DNA of 64,000 bases from RYN-230 sp963770545 (lineage in GTDB: Bacteria > Actinomycetota > Actinomycetes > Streptosporangiales > Streptosporangiaceae): contig CAVYQF010000026.1 of assembly GCA_963770545.1 (NCBI GenBank), positions 62,001 to 126,000 on the forward strand. The letters are read 5' to 3'. The notes beneath the pieces are model-generated. The model did no database searches and was not told the origin of the DNA. It saw only the letters and a list, made by a program, of their open reading frames with translations. The translations under genes were made by a program, and so were the position numbers. Of the stretch, positions 1 to 8,727 are shown one piece after another. How positions within the stretch are numbered: position 1 is the first letter of the stretch; every line of letters starts with the position of its first letter.

Positions 1-144
1 TGCCGGGTGGGGGCTGTGTGCCGGGTGGGGGCTGTGTGCCGGGTGGGGGCTGTGTGCCGGGTGGGGGCTGTGTGCCGGGTGGGGGCTGTGTGCCGGGTGG
101 GGGCTGCAGGCCAGACGGGGGCTCCGTGCCAGGCGGCGGCTGCA
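1..144 (-). repeat. 18-bp tandem repeat encoding PPPGTQ hexapeptides
   Basis: Six near-perfect copies of TGCCGGGTGGGGGCTGTG start at 1, 19, 37, 55, 73 and 91, followed by two degenerate copies to about 144. On the minus strand the array is in frame with the desaturase and encodes Q-P-P-P-G-T units. The array touches the window edge, so its full length is unknown. The unit is a multiple of three, so copy-number change would keep the frame. Confidence 0.9.
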
Positions 145-1609
145 TGGAGAGCGTGCGCAGCAGGGAAGGTTTCACCGGGCAGGTCAGATAGTGCTTTATC
201 ACGGCCGGGAACCGATCCACGATCAGGTTCCGGGGCCGCTCCCAGGCGATACCGACCTCGGCGCACACCTCCCTGACCGCATCCTCCGAGGCGAGGTTGG
301 CGAAGCCGGAGCCCTGGTACGGAAGCACGTGATGGACGCGGTGGGGGCTCAGGCCGGCGCTGAGGAACAGGTCGATCCAGCGGTTGCCGACCACGCTCAG
401 GTCGTAGCTCAGGCAGATCTGCCTCGCCGCCCAGTCATCCCGCAGCGGCTCGGGGATCACCGCGAGCTCTTCTTCGCTGTTCGGGTCCTCGAAGTCATGG
501 CTGGCCACCACCAGGAAGGTGTTGATCCACAAGGTCAGGAAGAACTGCACCAGCCAGGCGACGATGTGACCGGTGGCCAGGCACAGGACGAACTCAAACA
601 CGATCCACGCCCGGATGATCCAGAAGTCGGCCCGGATTGGATCCTGGACGAATGGCGCGCCGGTTTTCTGCTGGATCGGCTTATGCCGCTCGAACTTCGT
701 GATCTCCCGTCCCCGGAGGGGCAGCCCGGTCAGGCATATGCCGAGTTTGTGGAGCGTGTAACCCGGGATACGGAGTACCGGATGCAGCCGGAGCATACCG
801 TCGAAGAACGTTTTCTTAACATCCGCCCCGGAACCGAGATAAGGATGGTGCAGTAGCACGTGTCCGTCGGTCCCAATCAAGCTCGTGCCGACGTAGTTGA
901 GGTCGAACAGTGCTTTTCCGAGCGGCAGGGTCAGGGCCGGGTGGCCCGGCTTCCACTTCCGGTGCAGGCCGTAATGACCCGAGCCCGCCAGTGCCGTTCG
1001 CGTCACCACCATGATGACGACGAACGCCCAGCCAGGTATGACGCGGGCGACCAGGAGGGCCAGTGCAGCAACATGCGCGGCCGCGACCATCCACGTCACG
1101 GCGTCAAACGCGCGGTCGTACTTCTTCAGCGCCTGCTTGGAGAACTGGGCATTGACCCGCTGACGGATCGCTGCCAGCAGGCTCCCCTCGTCCCGGTAGT
1201 CGAGCCTCGGCAGATCTTCAGGCGCGTTGAACTCCGGCGGCAGCAGGAACGGGGGTACGCCAAGCTTCGGGAGTATGTCCTTCTCGGTGGGTACCGGAAG
1301 CTTGTTGCGCATATCTCTCTCGCCGAGCCGGAAAGGTGCGACGAGCCTGGCGCTTACGTCCTGGTCAGCGAGTTCTTCGATCAGGTACTTCGCGAGCATT
1401 TTCTGCAGCCGCGCCGGGTCCCGGTGATATGTGTGAAGCAGGGCGCTGATATCACGGCCCTCGGTTTGCGCAAACCATATCGCCCCGCCGGGATGACGGC
1501 CCATCCACTCCGTAAGATCGTAGGCTCGCCCGTCAACGATCCAGAAGGGCCGATCCCGGGGGAACTCAGTGCCGGTGTACGGTGACATCCGAGGTATGGT
1601 TTCAGCCAT
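1..1609 (-). CDS. Cytochrome b5 / fatty-acid desaturase fusion, partial (C-terminus off window)
   Basis: Read on the minus strand from ATG at 1609, preceded by AAGGAG about 7 nt upstream; the frame is still open at the window edge (536 codons). Residues 20-75 look like a cytochrome b5 haem domain, with HPGG at 39-42 and a second histidine pair near 59-62. Hydrophobic segments and three histidine boxes follow: HYGLH (212-216), HVLLHH (250-255) and HRVHH (423-427), the di-iron signature of membrane fatty-acid desaturases. It probably desaturates or hydroxylates an acyl chain, with electrons passed through the fused b5 domain. The tail is a proline-rich hexapeptide repeat. It lies 58 bp downstream of the DpgA/DpgB-like pair on the same strand, so it is probably co-transcribed. 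The substrate is unknown. Confidence 0.85.
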   Translation of the reverse strand, partial: MAETIPRMSPYTGTEFPRDRPFWIVDGRAYDLTEWMGRHPGGAIWFAQTEGRDISALLHTYHRDPARLQKMLAKYLIEELADQDVSARLVAPFRLGERDMRNKLPVPTEKDILPKLGVPPFLLPPEFNAPEDLPRLDYRDEGSLLAAIRQRVNAQFSKQALKKYDRAFDAVTWMVAAAHVAALALLVARVIPGWAFVVIMVVTRTALAGSGHYGLHRKWKPGHPALTLPLGKALFDLNYVGTSLIGTDGHVLLHHPYLGSGADVKKTFFDGMLRLHPVLRIPGYTLHKLGICLTGLPLRGREITKFERHKPIQQKTGAPFVQDPIRADFWIIRAWIVFEFVLCLATGHIVAWLVQFFLTLWINTFLVVASHDFEDPNSEEELAVIPEPLRDDWAARQICLSYDLSVVGNRWIDLFLSAGLSPHRVHHVLPYQGSGFANLASEDAVREVCAEVGIAWERPRNLIVDRFPAVIKHYLTCPVKPSLLRTLSMQPPPGTEPPSGLQPPPGTQPPPGTQPPPGTQPPPGTQPPPGTQPPPG

Positions 1610-1667
1610 TTGCTACTCCTTGTCGCCTTGGTTCAGTTGCAGGCCATAAGATCGGCGTAAGCGACCT

Positions 1668-2366
1668 CTAGCTGTCATCCGGCATTCCCACCTTGTATCG
1701 GGCTGCCTTGGCCAATTCGACCGCTGAAGCATGTTCGAGCAAATAACATTCATCGAGGATCCGGCGGGTGAAGCACGCCGACTCCGGGGTGACTGCGCGC
1801 AAGGCCTTGATCGAGTTCCCGACCACGTCCTCAAGGGTGTCCCCGACCGCGTCCACCAGGCCCATCCGGGCCGCGTCGTCAGCCGTGAGGTCCTCTCCGA
1901 GAAGGAAGATCTTGCGTGCGGTGCCGAGACCGACGAATTTCGGGAGCCAGTACGCGCCCATTCCTGGGAAGCGGCCCTCGGAGAGGCTCCCCATCCAGAG
2001 CCGCGCCGCCGCCGAGGCCAGCCGCAGGTCTGCGACCAGGCCGGCCTGGACCGCCGCCGCGCCGACCCGGCCGTGATAGCCAGCAAACGTCTTGGCCTTC
2101 AGCCTGGAAATCCGGGACAGCAATTCATCCCAGCGGGCGAAATACCGCATGTCGCCCCGGCCCGGACCGGGCGGCCACGATGGGAAATCCCCGGTAACCG
2201 GCTCCGCGGTGCCGCTGAACAGTAAGGCGAAGTTCTCGATTCCGCCGCGTTCGACGTCGTCCAGCACGGACCCGAGGCCGCTAATGAGCTCGGTATCGAT
2301 CGTGGCCTCACCGATCCGGGCGGTGAGAACCCGCTCGCCGTCAGCCTCCCCGATCATGGTCAGCAT
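1668..2366 (-). CDS. Enoyl-CoA hydratase/isomerase family protein, DpgB-like
   Basis: 232-residue crotonase-fold protein, ATG at 2366 with AGAAGG about 7 nt upstream. It overlaps the end of the upstream type III PKS gene by 7 bp, so the two are almost certainly translationally coupled. The middle of the protein (about 95-150, including AGYHGRVGAAAVQAG and ADLRLAS) follows the crotonase oxyanion-hole region. In glycopeptide-type pathways DpgB is a small crotonase that helps DpgA release and aromatise the tetraketide to 3,5-dihydroxyphenylacetyl-CoA. The DpgB assignment rests mainly on gene order; a generic enoyl-CoA hydratase is possible. Confidence 0.7.
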   Translation of the reverse strand: MLTMIGEADGERVLTARIGEATIDTELISGLGSVLDDVERGGIENFALLFSGTAEPVTGDFPSWPPGPGRGDMRYFARWDELLSRISRLKAKTFAGYHGRVGAAAVQAGLVADLRLASAAARLWMGSLSEGRFPGMGAYWLPKFVGLGTARKIFLLGEDLTADDAARMGLVDAVGDTLEDVVGNSIKALRAVTPESACFTRRILDECYLLEHASAVELAKAARYKVGMPDDS

Positions 2367-3526
2367 GCGTAAGCCTTCTGGAACTGGAAGAGGGCCGTCT
2401 CAATCTGGGCTCCCGGGCCCATCGTCACCATGACCCCCAGATCGCCGGCTGACGCGTGGCCTTCAGTCAGCAGGCGTTCCAGGCTGACCAGGAAACTCCC
2501 GCTCGAGATGTTCCCGTAGTCACGCAGCACAGATCGCGTATGCCGGACATCATGCTCTTCAAGGCCCAGGCTGAGTTTGACCGAGTCGATCACGGCGCCG
2601 CCGCCGGTGTGCAGCACCCAGTGCCTGATGGCGGAGAAATCCAGGCCATTGCGCTCCAGCAGCCTTTCCAGTGGCTGGCGAACGTTGAAGCCTATGACGT
2701 AGGGGATATCCCGGTCGAGGTAAAAGCTCCATTTCCCGGCCGCGGCGTTCCAGTCGAAACGCATGGCCGCCCATTCTTCAGGAATGCAGAAGCTCTCGAA
2801 GTCAATCACGCACGGTATCGGCCTGGAAGGCGCTGGCCCAGCGCCGTTCCCGGCATAGGAGGTCAGCACGGCGGCGGCCGCACCGTCGCCGAAAAGGCTG
2901 TTCACGATGCCAGTGCGCGGAGTCTCATCGAGAACGTACATCGCGGAGTTGATCTCGCAGCAGACCAGGAGCGCCACCTGGCCCGGATGGTTCCTGACCC
3001 ACTGGACGAGTGGATTGAGACCGTTCAGGCCGGCGTTGCATCCCATGCCGACGACGTCCGCCCGGACGAGGTCCCGCGCAAATCCGAGCTCTCGCGAGAA
3101 CAGCGAACTTAGCCCGGGAACCATAAAGCCGCTCGAGGTGACGCACAGGATGTAGTCGACGTCCGACGGCGACAGGGAGACGGCGCCGAGTGCGTCGCGG
3201 ATGGCCCGCGACCCGATGTCCAGCGCTCCGTCCCGGAACTTGGCGTGCAGGTCGGCCGCAGACTCAGCGAGCAGGCGCCCTGTGCTCATGTCCTTCGCCG
3301 GCAGATAGAGGTGCCTCTTCTGGATATGCGGCGAACGGAGAAGCTTTTTCACGACCCTGTTCTCCAGGCCGAGGAGCGCCCCGATCTCTTCCTGGGAATA
3401 GGCGGTGTCTGGGAATGCACTGGTGACGGAAGCTATTGCCGCTGTTCTTTCCCCGGAGAGTGCCGGGGGATGAATAGGACGAGCCGCTGGTCGGGCAAGT
3501 TCCCGGACATCCTCATTTCGGATCAT
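2360..3526 (-). CDS. dpgA: Type III polyketide synthase, DpgA-like (3,5-dihydroxyphenylacetyl-CoA synthase)
   Basis: About 388 residues from ATG at 3526, chosen because a GGGGGAAG tract precedes it and the length fits the family; an upstream ATG at 3622 adds 32 residues without a clear RBS. The chalcone-synthase triad is visible: Cys in GMGCNAG (about residue 163), His in HWVLHTGGG and Asn in RDYGNISSG. The stretches VNSLFGDGAAA, DVRHTRSVLRDYGN and VMVTMGPGAQIE resemble DpgA of glycopeptide producers, which condenses four malonyl-CoA units. It is the first gene of a leftward run with a DpgB-like crotonase and a b5-desaturase. No DpgC-like dioxygenase is seen in the window, so the final product is open. 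Confidence 0.8.
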   Translation of the reverse strand: MIRNEDVRELARPAARPIHPPALSGERTAAIASVTSAFPDTAYSQEEIGALLGLENRVVKKLLRSPHIQKRHLYLPAKDMSTGRLLAESAADLHAKFRDGALDIGSRAIRDALGAVSLSPSDVDYILCVTSSGFMVPGLSSLFSRELGFARDLVRADVVGMGCNAGLNGLNPLVQWVRNHPGQVALLVCCEINSAMYVLDETPRTGIVNSLFGDGAAAAVLTSYAGNGAGPAPSRPIPCVIDFESFCIPEEWAAMRFDWNAAAGKWSFYLDRDIPYVIGFNVRQPLERLLERNGLDFSAIRHWVLHTGGGAVIDSVKLSLGLEEHDVRHTRSVLRDYGNISSGSFLVSLERLLTEGHASAGDLGVMVTMGPGAQIETALFQFQKAYAC

Positions 3527-3779
3527 GTATTGAGTCTTCCCCCACTGATTCGCAAGTTCCAGACCGTGGATCCAAGGATAGGCTACAGGCCCCCCGCTGA
3601 CATTGGCCGACTGGAGTGGCATACGGGGTTCATGGTACCATTTGTGACTGAAGTTGGCGCGGTGGCGGTGAGCCGTTCTCAGCGCGCCGCCGGCAGGCAG
3701 GCCGGGAATGGTGAGCCGGGCCCCGGGTCGCCCCTCCTCGTGAGGCAGCGCCGGCTGGTATCTCTGCTACGCTCGCCGC

Positions 3780-4892
3780 GTGACCACCGGCCTGACCCAC
3801 TATCGGTGGCCGGGCGAGGACAGTGGCCGGTGGCTCGGCTTTCGCTTCCGGCCTGGCGACATCGTGATCAGCACCCGGCGCAAGACCGGGACGACCTGGA
3901 TGCAGATGATCTGCGCGCTGCTGATCTTCCAGACACCCGAGCTCCCGGATACACTCTGGCATCTCTCGCCCTGGATGGACAGCCAGGTCATGCCGCATGA
4001 GTTCGTGTACGCCCAGCTTGCCGAGCAGCGGCACCGGCGCTTCATCAAGACGCATACGCCGCTGGACGGGATTCCCCTCGACCCCCTGGTCACCTATATC
4101 GTGACCGCCCGGCATCCGCTGGACACGTTCGTGTCCCTCCGCCGGCACAACGAGATCATCGGCCCCCCGCCCGACATCATCAGCCCCCCGCCAGACCGGC
4201 ACGGGCCCCGGCCCGACACCAGCGGCCCCCCATCGGGCAGGCCCGGCCCGCCGCCGGACCGGCAGGGCCCGCCGGAGGGGCACGGCCCGCCGGAGGGGCA
4301 CGGCCCGCCGGACGGCCACGGCCCGCCCCCGATACCCCACCTCTCCGGCCAGCCCGGGCCGCTGGAACCGTCCGGGCCGCCGGAGCCGCCGGAGCCGCCT
4401 GGGCCGCCCAAACCCCCCGAACCGCCCGCCTCACGCGAGATGCTGCACGACGCCCTGCTCAGCTGGATCGCCAGCGATGACGATCCCTGCCAGAACCCGG
4501 ACTCCCTGCCCGGCATCATGCGGCACCTGTCCGATGCCTGGGCCCGCCGCGGCGAGCCGAACGTGCTGCTCGTGCGCTACGACGACCTGCTCGCCGACCT
4601 GGAGGGCCAGATGCGCTGGCTCGCCGGGAAGCTCGCGGTAGCCGTGCCGGAACAGGCCTGGCCCGCGCTCATCCAGGCGGCCACGTTCGGGCAGATGAGG
4701 GACCGTGCGGACACCCTCATCCCGGTTCCCCCCGGGACTTCCGCGGACGCGGCCGCATTCTTCCGTCGCGGCTCCTCGGGGGCCGGCCGCGAGATTCTCG
4801 GCGACGAGGAGATCGCCGGCTACTACGCGCGTGCCACCCAGCTGGCTCCGCCCGACATGCTCGAGTGGCTGCACTCCCTGCCTGCCGGCTAA
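3780..4892 (+). CDS. Sulfotransferase family protein with proline-rich insert
   Basis: 370 residues, GTG start at 3780. The N-terminal part carries the PAPS 5'-phosphosulfate loop RRKTGTTWMQ (about 33-42) and a later TARHPLDTFVS that fits the 3'-phosphate-binding region, so it should move a sulfuryl group from PAPS to an acceptor. Residues about 122-217 are an almost pure Pro/Gly/Glu/Asp low-complexity block (repeats such as GPPEGH) inserted between the two halves of the fold. No RBS precedes the GTG, but TACGCT ends 6 nt upstream, consistent with a leaderless transcript. It is divergent from the type III PKS gene. The acceptor is unknown. Confidence 0.8.
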   Translation: MTTGLTHYRWPGEDSGRWLGFRFRPGDIVISTRRKTGTTWMQMICALLIFQTPELPDTLWHLSPWMDSQVMPHEFVYAQLAEQRHRRFIKTHTPLDGIPLDPLVTYIVTARHPLDTFVSLRRHNEIIGPPPDIISPPPDRHGPRPDTSGPPSGRPGPPPDRQGPPEGHGPPEGHGPPDGHGPPPIPHLSGQPGPLEPSGPPEPPEPPGPPKPPEPPASREMLHDALLSWIASDDDPCQNPDSLPGIMRHLSDAWARRGEPNVLLVRYDDLLADLEGQMRWLAGKLAVAVPEQAWPALIQAATFGQMRDRADTLIPVPPGTSADAAAFFRRGSSGAGREILGDEEIAGYYARATQLAPPDMLEWLHSLPAG

Positions 4893-4946
4893 CACCTGCC
4901 AGGCTAACACCTGCCCGGCTAACACCTGCCAGGCTAACACCTGCCG
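4887..4946 (+). repeat. 15-bp tandem repeat spanning the sulfotransferase stop codon
   Basis: Four copies of GGCTAACACCTGCCN (4887-4901, 4902-4916, 4917-4931, 4932-4946). The first copy supplies the TAA stop of the sulfotransferase and each later copy repeats an in-frame TAA. It fills the gap between the convergent sulfotransferase and ABC transporter genes. Confidence 0.85.
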
Positions 4947-4965
4947 GCTGAACGCAGGTAGCAGG

Positions 4966-7014
4966 TCACGGGCCGCCGGCCGGGCCGGGACCGGGATGCC
5001 CCCGCCAGGGTCCTCCGGGCAGGGCCAGGCCATCGCCTCCGGGGGGCGGGGGAGGCGGCGGGAAATGACCGCCCGGCGGGCCTGATCTCGGGCCAGCACC
5101 GACGGGTGCCTGGCGGGCGAACTGGGTCCGGTACAGGTCGGCGTACAGCCCGCCGGACGCGAGCAGCTCATCGTGGCGGCCGCGCTCGCGGACCCGGCCG
5201 CCGTCGATGACCAGGATCTGGTCGGCCCCCTGGATGGTGGACAGCCGGTGGGCGATGACCAGCGAGGTCCGCCCGGCCAGGGCTGCGGCGAGCGCTTGCT
5301 GGACGGCGACCTCCGACTCGGAGTCAAGATGCGCGGTGGCCTCGTCGAGCAGCACCACGGCCGGTGCTTTCAGCAGCAGCCGGGCCAGGGCAACCCGCTG
5401 TTTCTCGCCGCCGGACAGCCGGTAGCCCCGGTCGCCCACGATGGTGTCCAGGCCGTCGGGCAGAACCGAGATCAGGCCCCAGATCTGCGCTGCCCGGCAC
5501 GCCTCGGCCAGTTCCTCCTCCGTCACCCCGGGACGGGCGTACTCGAGATTGGCCCGGATCGTGTCGTGGAACAGGTGCGCGTCCTGGGTCACCACACCGA
5601 CCGAGGCGTGCAGCGACTCCTGGGTCACATCCCTGATGTCGAACCCGCCGATACGCACCGTGCCCTCGTTGGGGTCATACAGCCGCGATACCAGGTGGGT
5701 GATCGTGGTCTTGCCTGCGCCCGAGGGCCCGACCAGAGCGGTCAGCTGCCTGGCGGGGGCGGTGAAGCTCACGTCGTGCAGAACGCCCAGCCGCGCGTCC
5801 ACGCGTTCGGGTGCCGGCAGGGCAATCGACTCCAGCGACGCGAGTGAAACCTCGGACGCGGCCGGGTAATGGAACGAGACATGGTCGAAGACGATGTCCG
5901 CCGCTGGCCCGGCGGTGCGGGCTGAACCGTTGCCGTGCGCCGCGAGCACGAGCGGTGTCGCGTCTGGCCGGTCCTCAATCAGTGGCTTCAGGTCAAGCAC
6001 CTCGAACACCCGGTCGAAACTGACCAGCGCGGTCATCACGTTGACCTGAACGTTGGACAGTGCCGTGATCGGCCCGTACAGCCTGTTCAGCAGGAGGGCC
6101 AGGGAAACGAGCGTGCCGACCTGGAAGGCGCCATGGACGACGAGTTCGCCACCCACCCCGTAGACCACCGCGATGGACAGCGACGCGAGCAGCGTCAGCG
6201 CGATGAACAGCGAGCTGCCGTACATCGCCTGGACCACGCCGATGTCCCTGACCTTGGCCGCCCGCTCGGCGAACACCCGGGACTCTTCCAGCGGCCGGCC
6301 GAACAGCTTGGCCAGCATGGCGCCGGCGACGTTGAACCGCTCGGTCATCGTCGATCCCATCGCGGCGTCGAGCTGCATCGACTCCCTGGTCAGCCGCTGC
6401 AGCCTGCGCCCGACCAGACGGGCCGGGATGATGAACATCGGTATCAGCAACAGCGCGATGACCGTGACCAGCCAGGAGAAGTAGAGCATCGTGAACAGCA
6501 CCAGGATCAGCTGCAGCGTGCTCGACACGGTGGACACCAGCGTCGAGGTGAGCGCCTGCTGTGCACCAATGACATCGCTGTTCAGCCTGCTGACCAGCGA
6601 GCCGGTCTGGGCCCGGGTGAAGAACGCGAGCGGCTGGCGCTGCACGTGGCCGAATACCTGCGTGCGCAGGTCGTAGATCAGGCCCTCGCCGACGCGCGCG
6701 GTGTACCAGCGCTGGACGAAGTTTAAGAGCGCGTCGAAGAGGGCCAGCCCGGCCACGGTCGCGGCGACCGCCAGCACGACATCGGCCCGCTTCGGCAGGA
6801 TGCCACGGTCGATCACCAGGCCGAGCAGCACCGGGATCGCCACCGTGATCACCGCGTCCAGCGCGGCGGCCAGCAGGAAGATGGTGAGATCCCAGCGATA
6901 GGGCCGCGCGTATCCGGCGATCCGGCGGACCGTCCCCCGCTTCAGCTGTTGCTTGGTCACCGATGAATCGGTCGCGAATCCGCGCATCAGGTGGGGGCCG
7001 GGACCGGGCAGCAT
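4966..7014 (-). CDS. ABC transporter, fused permease and ATP-binding protein
   Basis: About 682 residues with start ATG at 7014, selected because AGGAGG lies 11 nt upstream; a longer open frame to 7239 has an arginine-rich, non-conserved N-terminus. The first half is an exporter-type six-helix membrane domain. The second half is an ATPase with Walker A GPSGAGKT, signature LSGGEKQR and Walker B VVLLDEATAHLD. The C-terminus is a Pro/Gly-rich tail. This layout is typical of homodimeric lipid or drug exporters. It lies between a sulfotransferase and a glycosyltransferase beside a polyketide locus, so export of a modified product is a reasonable inference. Confidence 0.9.
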   Translation of the reverse strand: MLPGPGPHLMRGFATDSSVTKQQLKRGTVRRIAGYARPYRWDLTIFLLAAALDAVITVAIPVLLGLVIDRGILPKRADVVLAVAATVAGLALFDALLNFVQRWYTARVGEGLIYDLRTQVFGHVQRQPLAFFTRAQTGSLVSRLNSDVIGAQQALTSTLVSTVSSTLQLILVLFTMLYFSWLVTVIALLLIPMFIIPARLVGRRLQRLTRESMQLDAAMGSTMTERFNVAGAMLAKLFGRPLEESRVFAERAAKVRDIGVVQAMYGSSLFIALTLLASLSIAVVYGVGGELVVHGAFQVGTLVSLALLLNRLYGPITALSNVQVNVMTALVSFDRVFEVLDLKPLIEDRPDATPLVLAAHGNGSARTAGPAADIVFDHVSFHYPAASEVSLASLESIALPAPERVDARLGVLHDVSFTAPARQLTALVGPSGAGKTTITHLVSRLYDPNEGTVRIGGFDIRDVTQESLHASVGVVTQDAHLFHDTIRANLEYARPGVTEEELAEACRAAQIWGLISVLPDGLDTIVGDRGYRLSGGEKQRVALARLLLKAPAVVLLDEATAHLDSESEVAVQQALAAALAGRTSLVIAHRLSTIQGADQILVIDGGRVRERGRHDELLASGGLYADLYRTQFARQAPVGAGPRSGPPGGHFPPPPPPPGGDGLALPGGPWRGHPGPGPAGGP

Positions 7015-7440
7015 AACGGCGGGAACCTCCTGGCGGCGGGCATTCTCCCGCGCCAGCTCGTGGTGAACCCGCGCGGCGCGATCACGAGCCGACGAACCTG
7101 GTCCGCGGCAGGGGCGCCTGCTCCCGGCGTTCCGCCGTCTGCTCCCGGCGTTCGCCGTCTGCTGCCCAAGCGTAGGTGCGGCACCCTGGCCCTGCAACCA
7201 TCCGACGGCGGGGCAATCATGAGCCATTAGAGAAAGCACATGGCTGCGGTGACCAGATGGGCGTCCATGACGTGGCCCGAAAGGCCGGCCAGATTCGCGT
7301 CATTGGCGGATAGCATTAATTGTGACCTGGAGGTATCTGGCTATGGCACGGGGCAGGCGGGCACAGCCCAGGTGGGCGCGGCCCACTCGGGCGCGGCCCA
7401 CGCAGGCCCGGCCCGGGCCCAGGTTAAGAAGCCCGGTCGG
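7015..7440. other. Divergent intergenic region, ABC transporter / glycosyltransferase
   Basis: About 426 bp between two divergent starts. It contains an imperfect duplication of CTGCTCCCGGCGTTC near 7128-7160 and a less GC-rich patch around 7300-7325 (GCATTAATTGTGACC) that could hold a promoter. At 7350-7430 imperfect GC-rich repeats (GGGCGCGGCCCA-like) lead into the glycosyltransferase; the glycosyltransferase frame is open back to an ATG at 7240. No other gene is evident. Confidence 0.4.
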
Positions 7441-8598
7441 ATGAGCCGCATCCTGTTCGTGGTCCCGCCACTCACCGGCCACATCAACCCAACGGTCGCG
7501 GTCGGGGCGGAACTCGCCGCCCGCGGCCACGAGGTCGCCTGGGCCGGCCACCAGGCGGCCCTGCGGTCGCTGCTTCCTGGTGGTGCCCGGGTCTTCCCGG
7601 CGGCCGGCGAGGCGTTCGACGCCCGGGAGGCCGACGTGCAGGACCACCGGCGGCCACCGCGTGGCCCCGCGGCGATGAAGTTCGTCTGGGAAAACCTCAT
7701 CATGCCGCTGGCCCATGCGATGCTGCCCGGCGTGACCGATGCTGTCGCGCAGTTCGCGCCCCACGTGGTCGTGGCTGACCAGCAGGCCATCGCCGGGGCG
7801 GTCGCCGCGCGGCAGGCGGGGGCAGTGTGGGTGACGTCGGCCAGTACGCCGGGCGAACTGCTGCGGCCGCCGGGCATGCAGCAGGTTGAGGCGTGGGTGC
7901 GTGACCAGATGATCGCGTTCCAGCTGGACTGTGGCGTTGGCAACCCGGCCGACCTGCGGTTCTCCGACCGGCTCGTGCTGGTGTTCACGACGGCGGCCCT
8001 GATGGGGGACACCAGGGGGTTCGCCGCCCGGTTTGTGTTCACCGGGCCCGCACTAACCCAGCGGCCCGGCCGCGGGTCGTTCCCGTGGGAATGGCTCGAT
8101 CCGGCCCGGCGGCACCTGCTGGTGACGCTGGGGACCCTCAGCGGCCCGGCCGGGCCGCGGTTCTTCCGGACGGTGGTCAACGCCCTGGCCGACCTGGGCG
8201 GGGAACTGCAGGCCGTGCTGGCCGCCCCGCCCGGTGAGCAGGCTCCGCCGCACATCCTGTTCGCCGGGCACGTGCCGCAGCTGGCCCTGCTCCCGCACAT
8301 GTCCGCGGTAGTGTGCCACGGCGGCCAGAACACCGTGTGCGAGGCGCTCGCCCATGGCCTGCCGCTGGTCGTCACGCCGATGCGGCACGATCAGCCCATC
8401 ATCGCGAGGCAGGTGGCCGACGCCGGGGCCGGGGTTGTGCTGCGCATCGACCAGCTGCGCGCCGCCGAACTGCACCACGCGGTCCGGGCCGTCCTCGACG
8501 ATCCTTCCTACCGCGCTGCTGCGGGGGTAGCGCGGGACTCGTTCGCGGCGGCGGGCGGCGCCATCACCGCCGCCGACCACCTCGAGAAGCTGGTGTGA
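7441..8598 (+). CDS. Glycosyltransferase, MGT/UGT (GT1) family
   Basis: About 385 residues from ATG 7441, where the conserved N-terminus begins (MSRILFVVPPLTGHINP, a Rossmann strand and loop). The C-terminal donor-binding motif is complete: VVCHGGQNTVCEALAHG followed by PLVVTPMRHDQP. The family moves an NDP-activated sugar onto small hydrophobic acceptors such as macrolides, flavonoids or lipids. An in-frame ATG at 7240 would add a 67-residue Ala/Gly-rich leader of repetitive sequence, which I judge non-native, though the RBS evidence is weak for both. It is divergent from the ABC exporter. Confidence 0.8.
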   Translation: MSRILFVVPPLTGHINPTVAVGAELAARGHEVAWAGHQAALRSLLPGGARVFPAAGEAFDAREADVQDHRRPPRGPAAMKFVWENLIMPLAHAMLPGVTDAVAQFAPHVVVADQQAIAGAVAARQAGAVWVTSASTPGELLRPPGMQQVEAWVRDQMIAFQLDCGVGNPADLRFSDRLVLVFTTAALMGDTRGFAARFVFTGPALTQRPGRGSFPWEWLDPARRHLLVTLGTLSGPAGPRFFRTVVNALADLGGELQAVLAAPPGEQAPPHILFAGHVPQLALLPHMSAVVCHGGQNTVCEALAHGLPLVVTPMRHDQPIIARQVADAGAGVVLRIDQLRAAELHHAVRAVLDDPSYRAAAGVARDSFAAAGGAITAADHLEKLV

Positions 8599-8610
8599 CC
8601 GGCATCCGCC

Positions 8611-8727
8611 GCCCGCACCCGTTTCTGCCCCCGGGACGCACTCGCCCGCACCCGCCCCCCGCCCGCACCCGTTTCTGCCCCCGGGACGCACCCGCCCGTA
8701 CCCGGCTTCCGCCCGTACCCGGCTTCC
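8611..8727. repeat. GC-rich direct repeats downstream of glycosyltransferase
   Basis: A 30-bp sequence starting GCCCGCACCCGTTTCTGCCC occurs identically at 8611-8640 and 8661-8690. A 17-bp unit GCCCGTACCCGGCTTCC then occurs twice in tandem (8694-8710, 8711-8727). The block separates the glycosyltransferase from the next gene and has no convincing open frame. Confidence 0.8.

Noticed and set aside
1..144. Possible CRISPR-like array
   Set aside because: Units are 18 bp with no unique spacers and encode an in-frame hexapeptide repeat.
191..1585. Long open frames on the plus strand
   Set aside because: They are antisense to the b5-desaturase, lack family motifs and have the reversed codon pattern; the minus frame gives haem and desaturase motifs.
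7015..7239. N-terminal extension of the ABC transporter
   Set aside because: The extension is Arg/Gly-rich with a direct repeat; AGGAGG marks ATG 7014.
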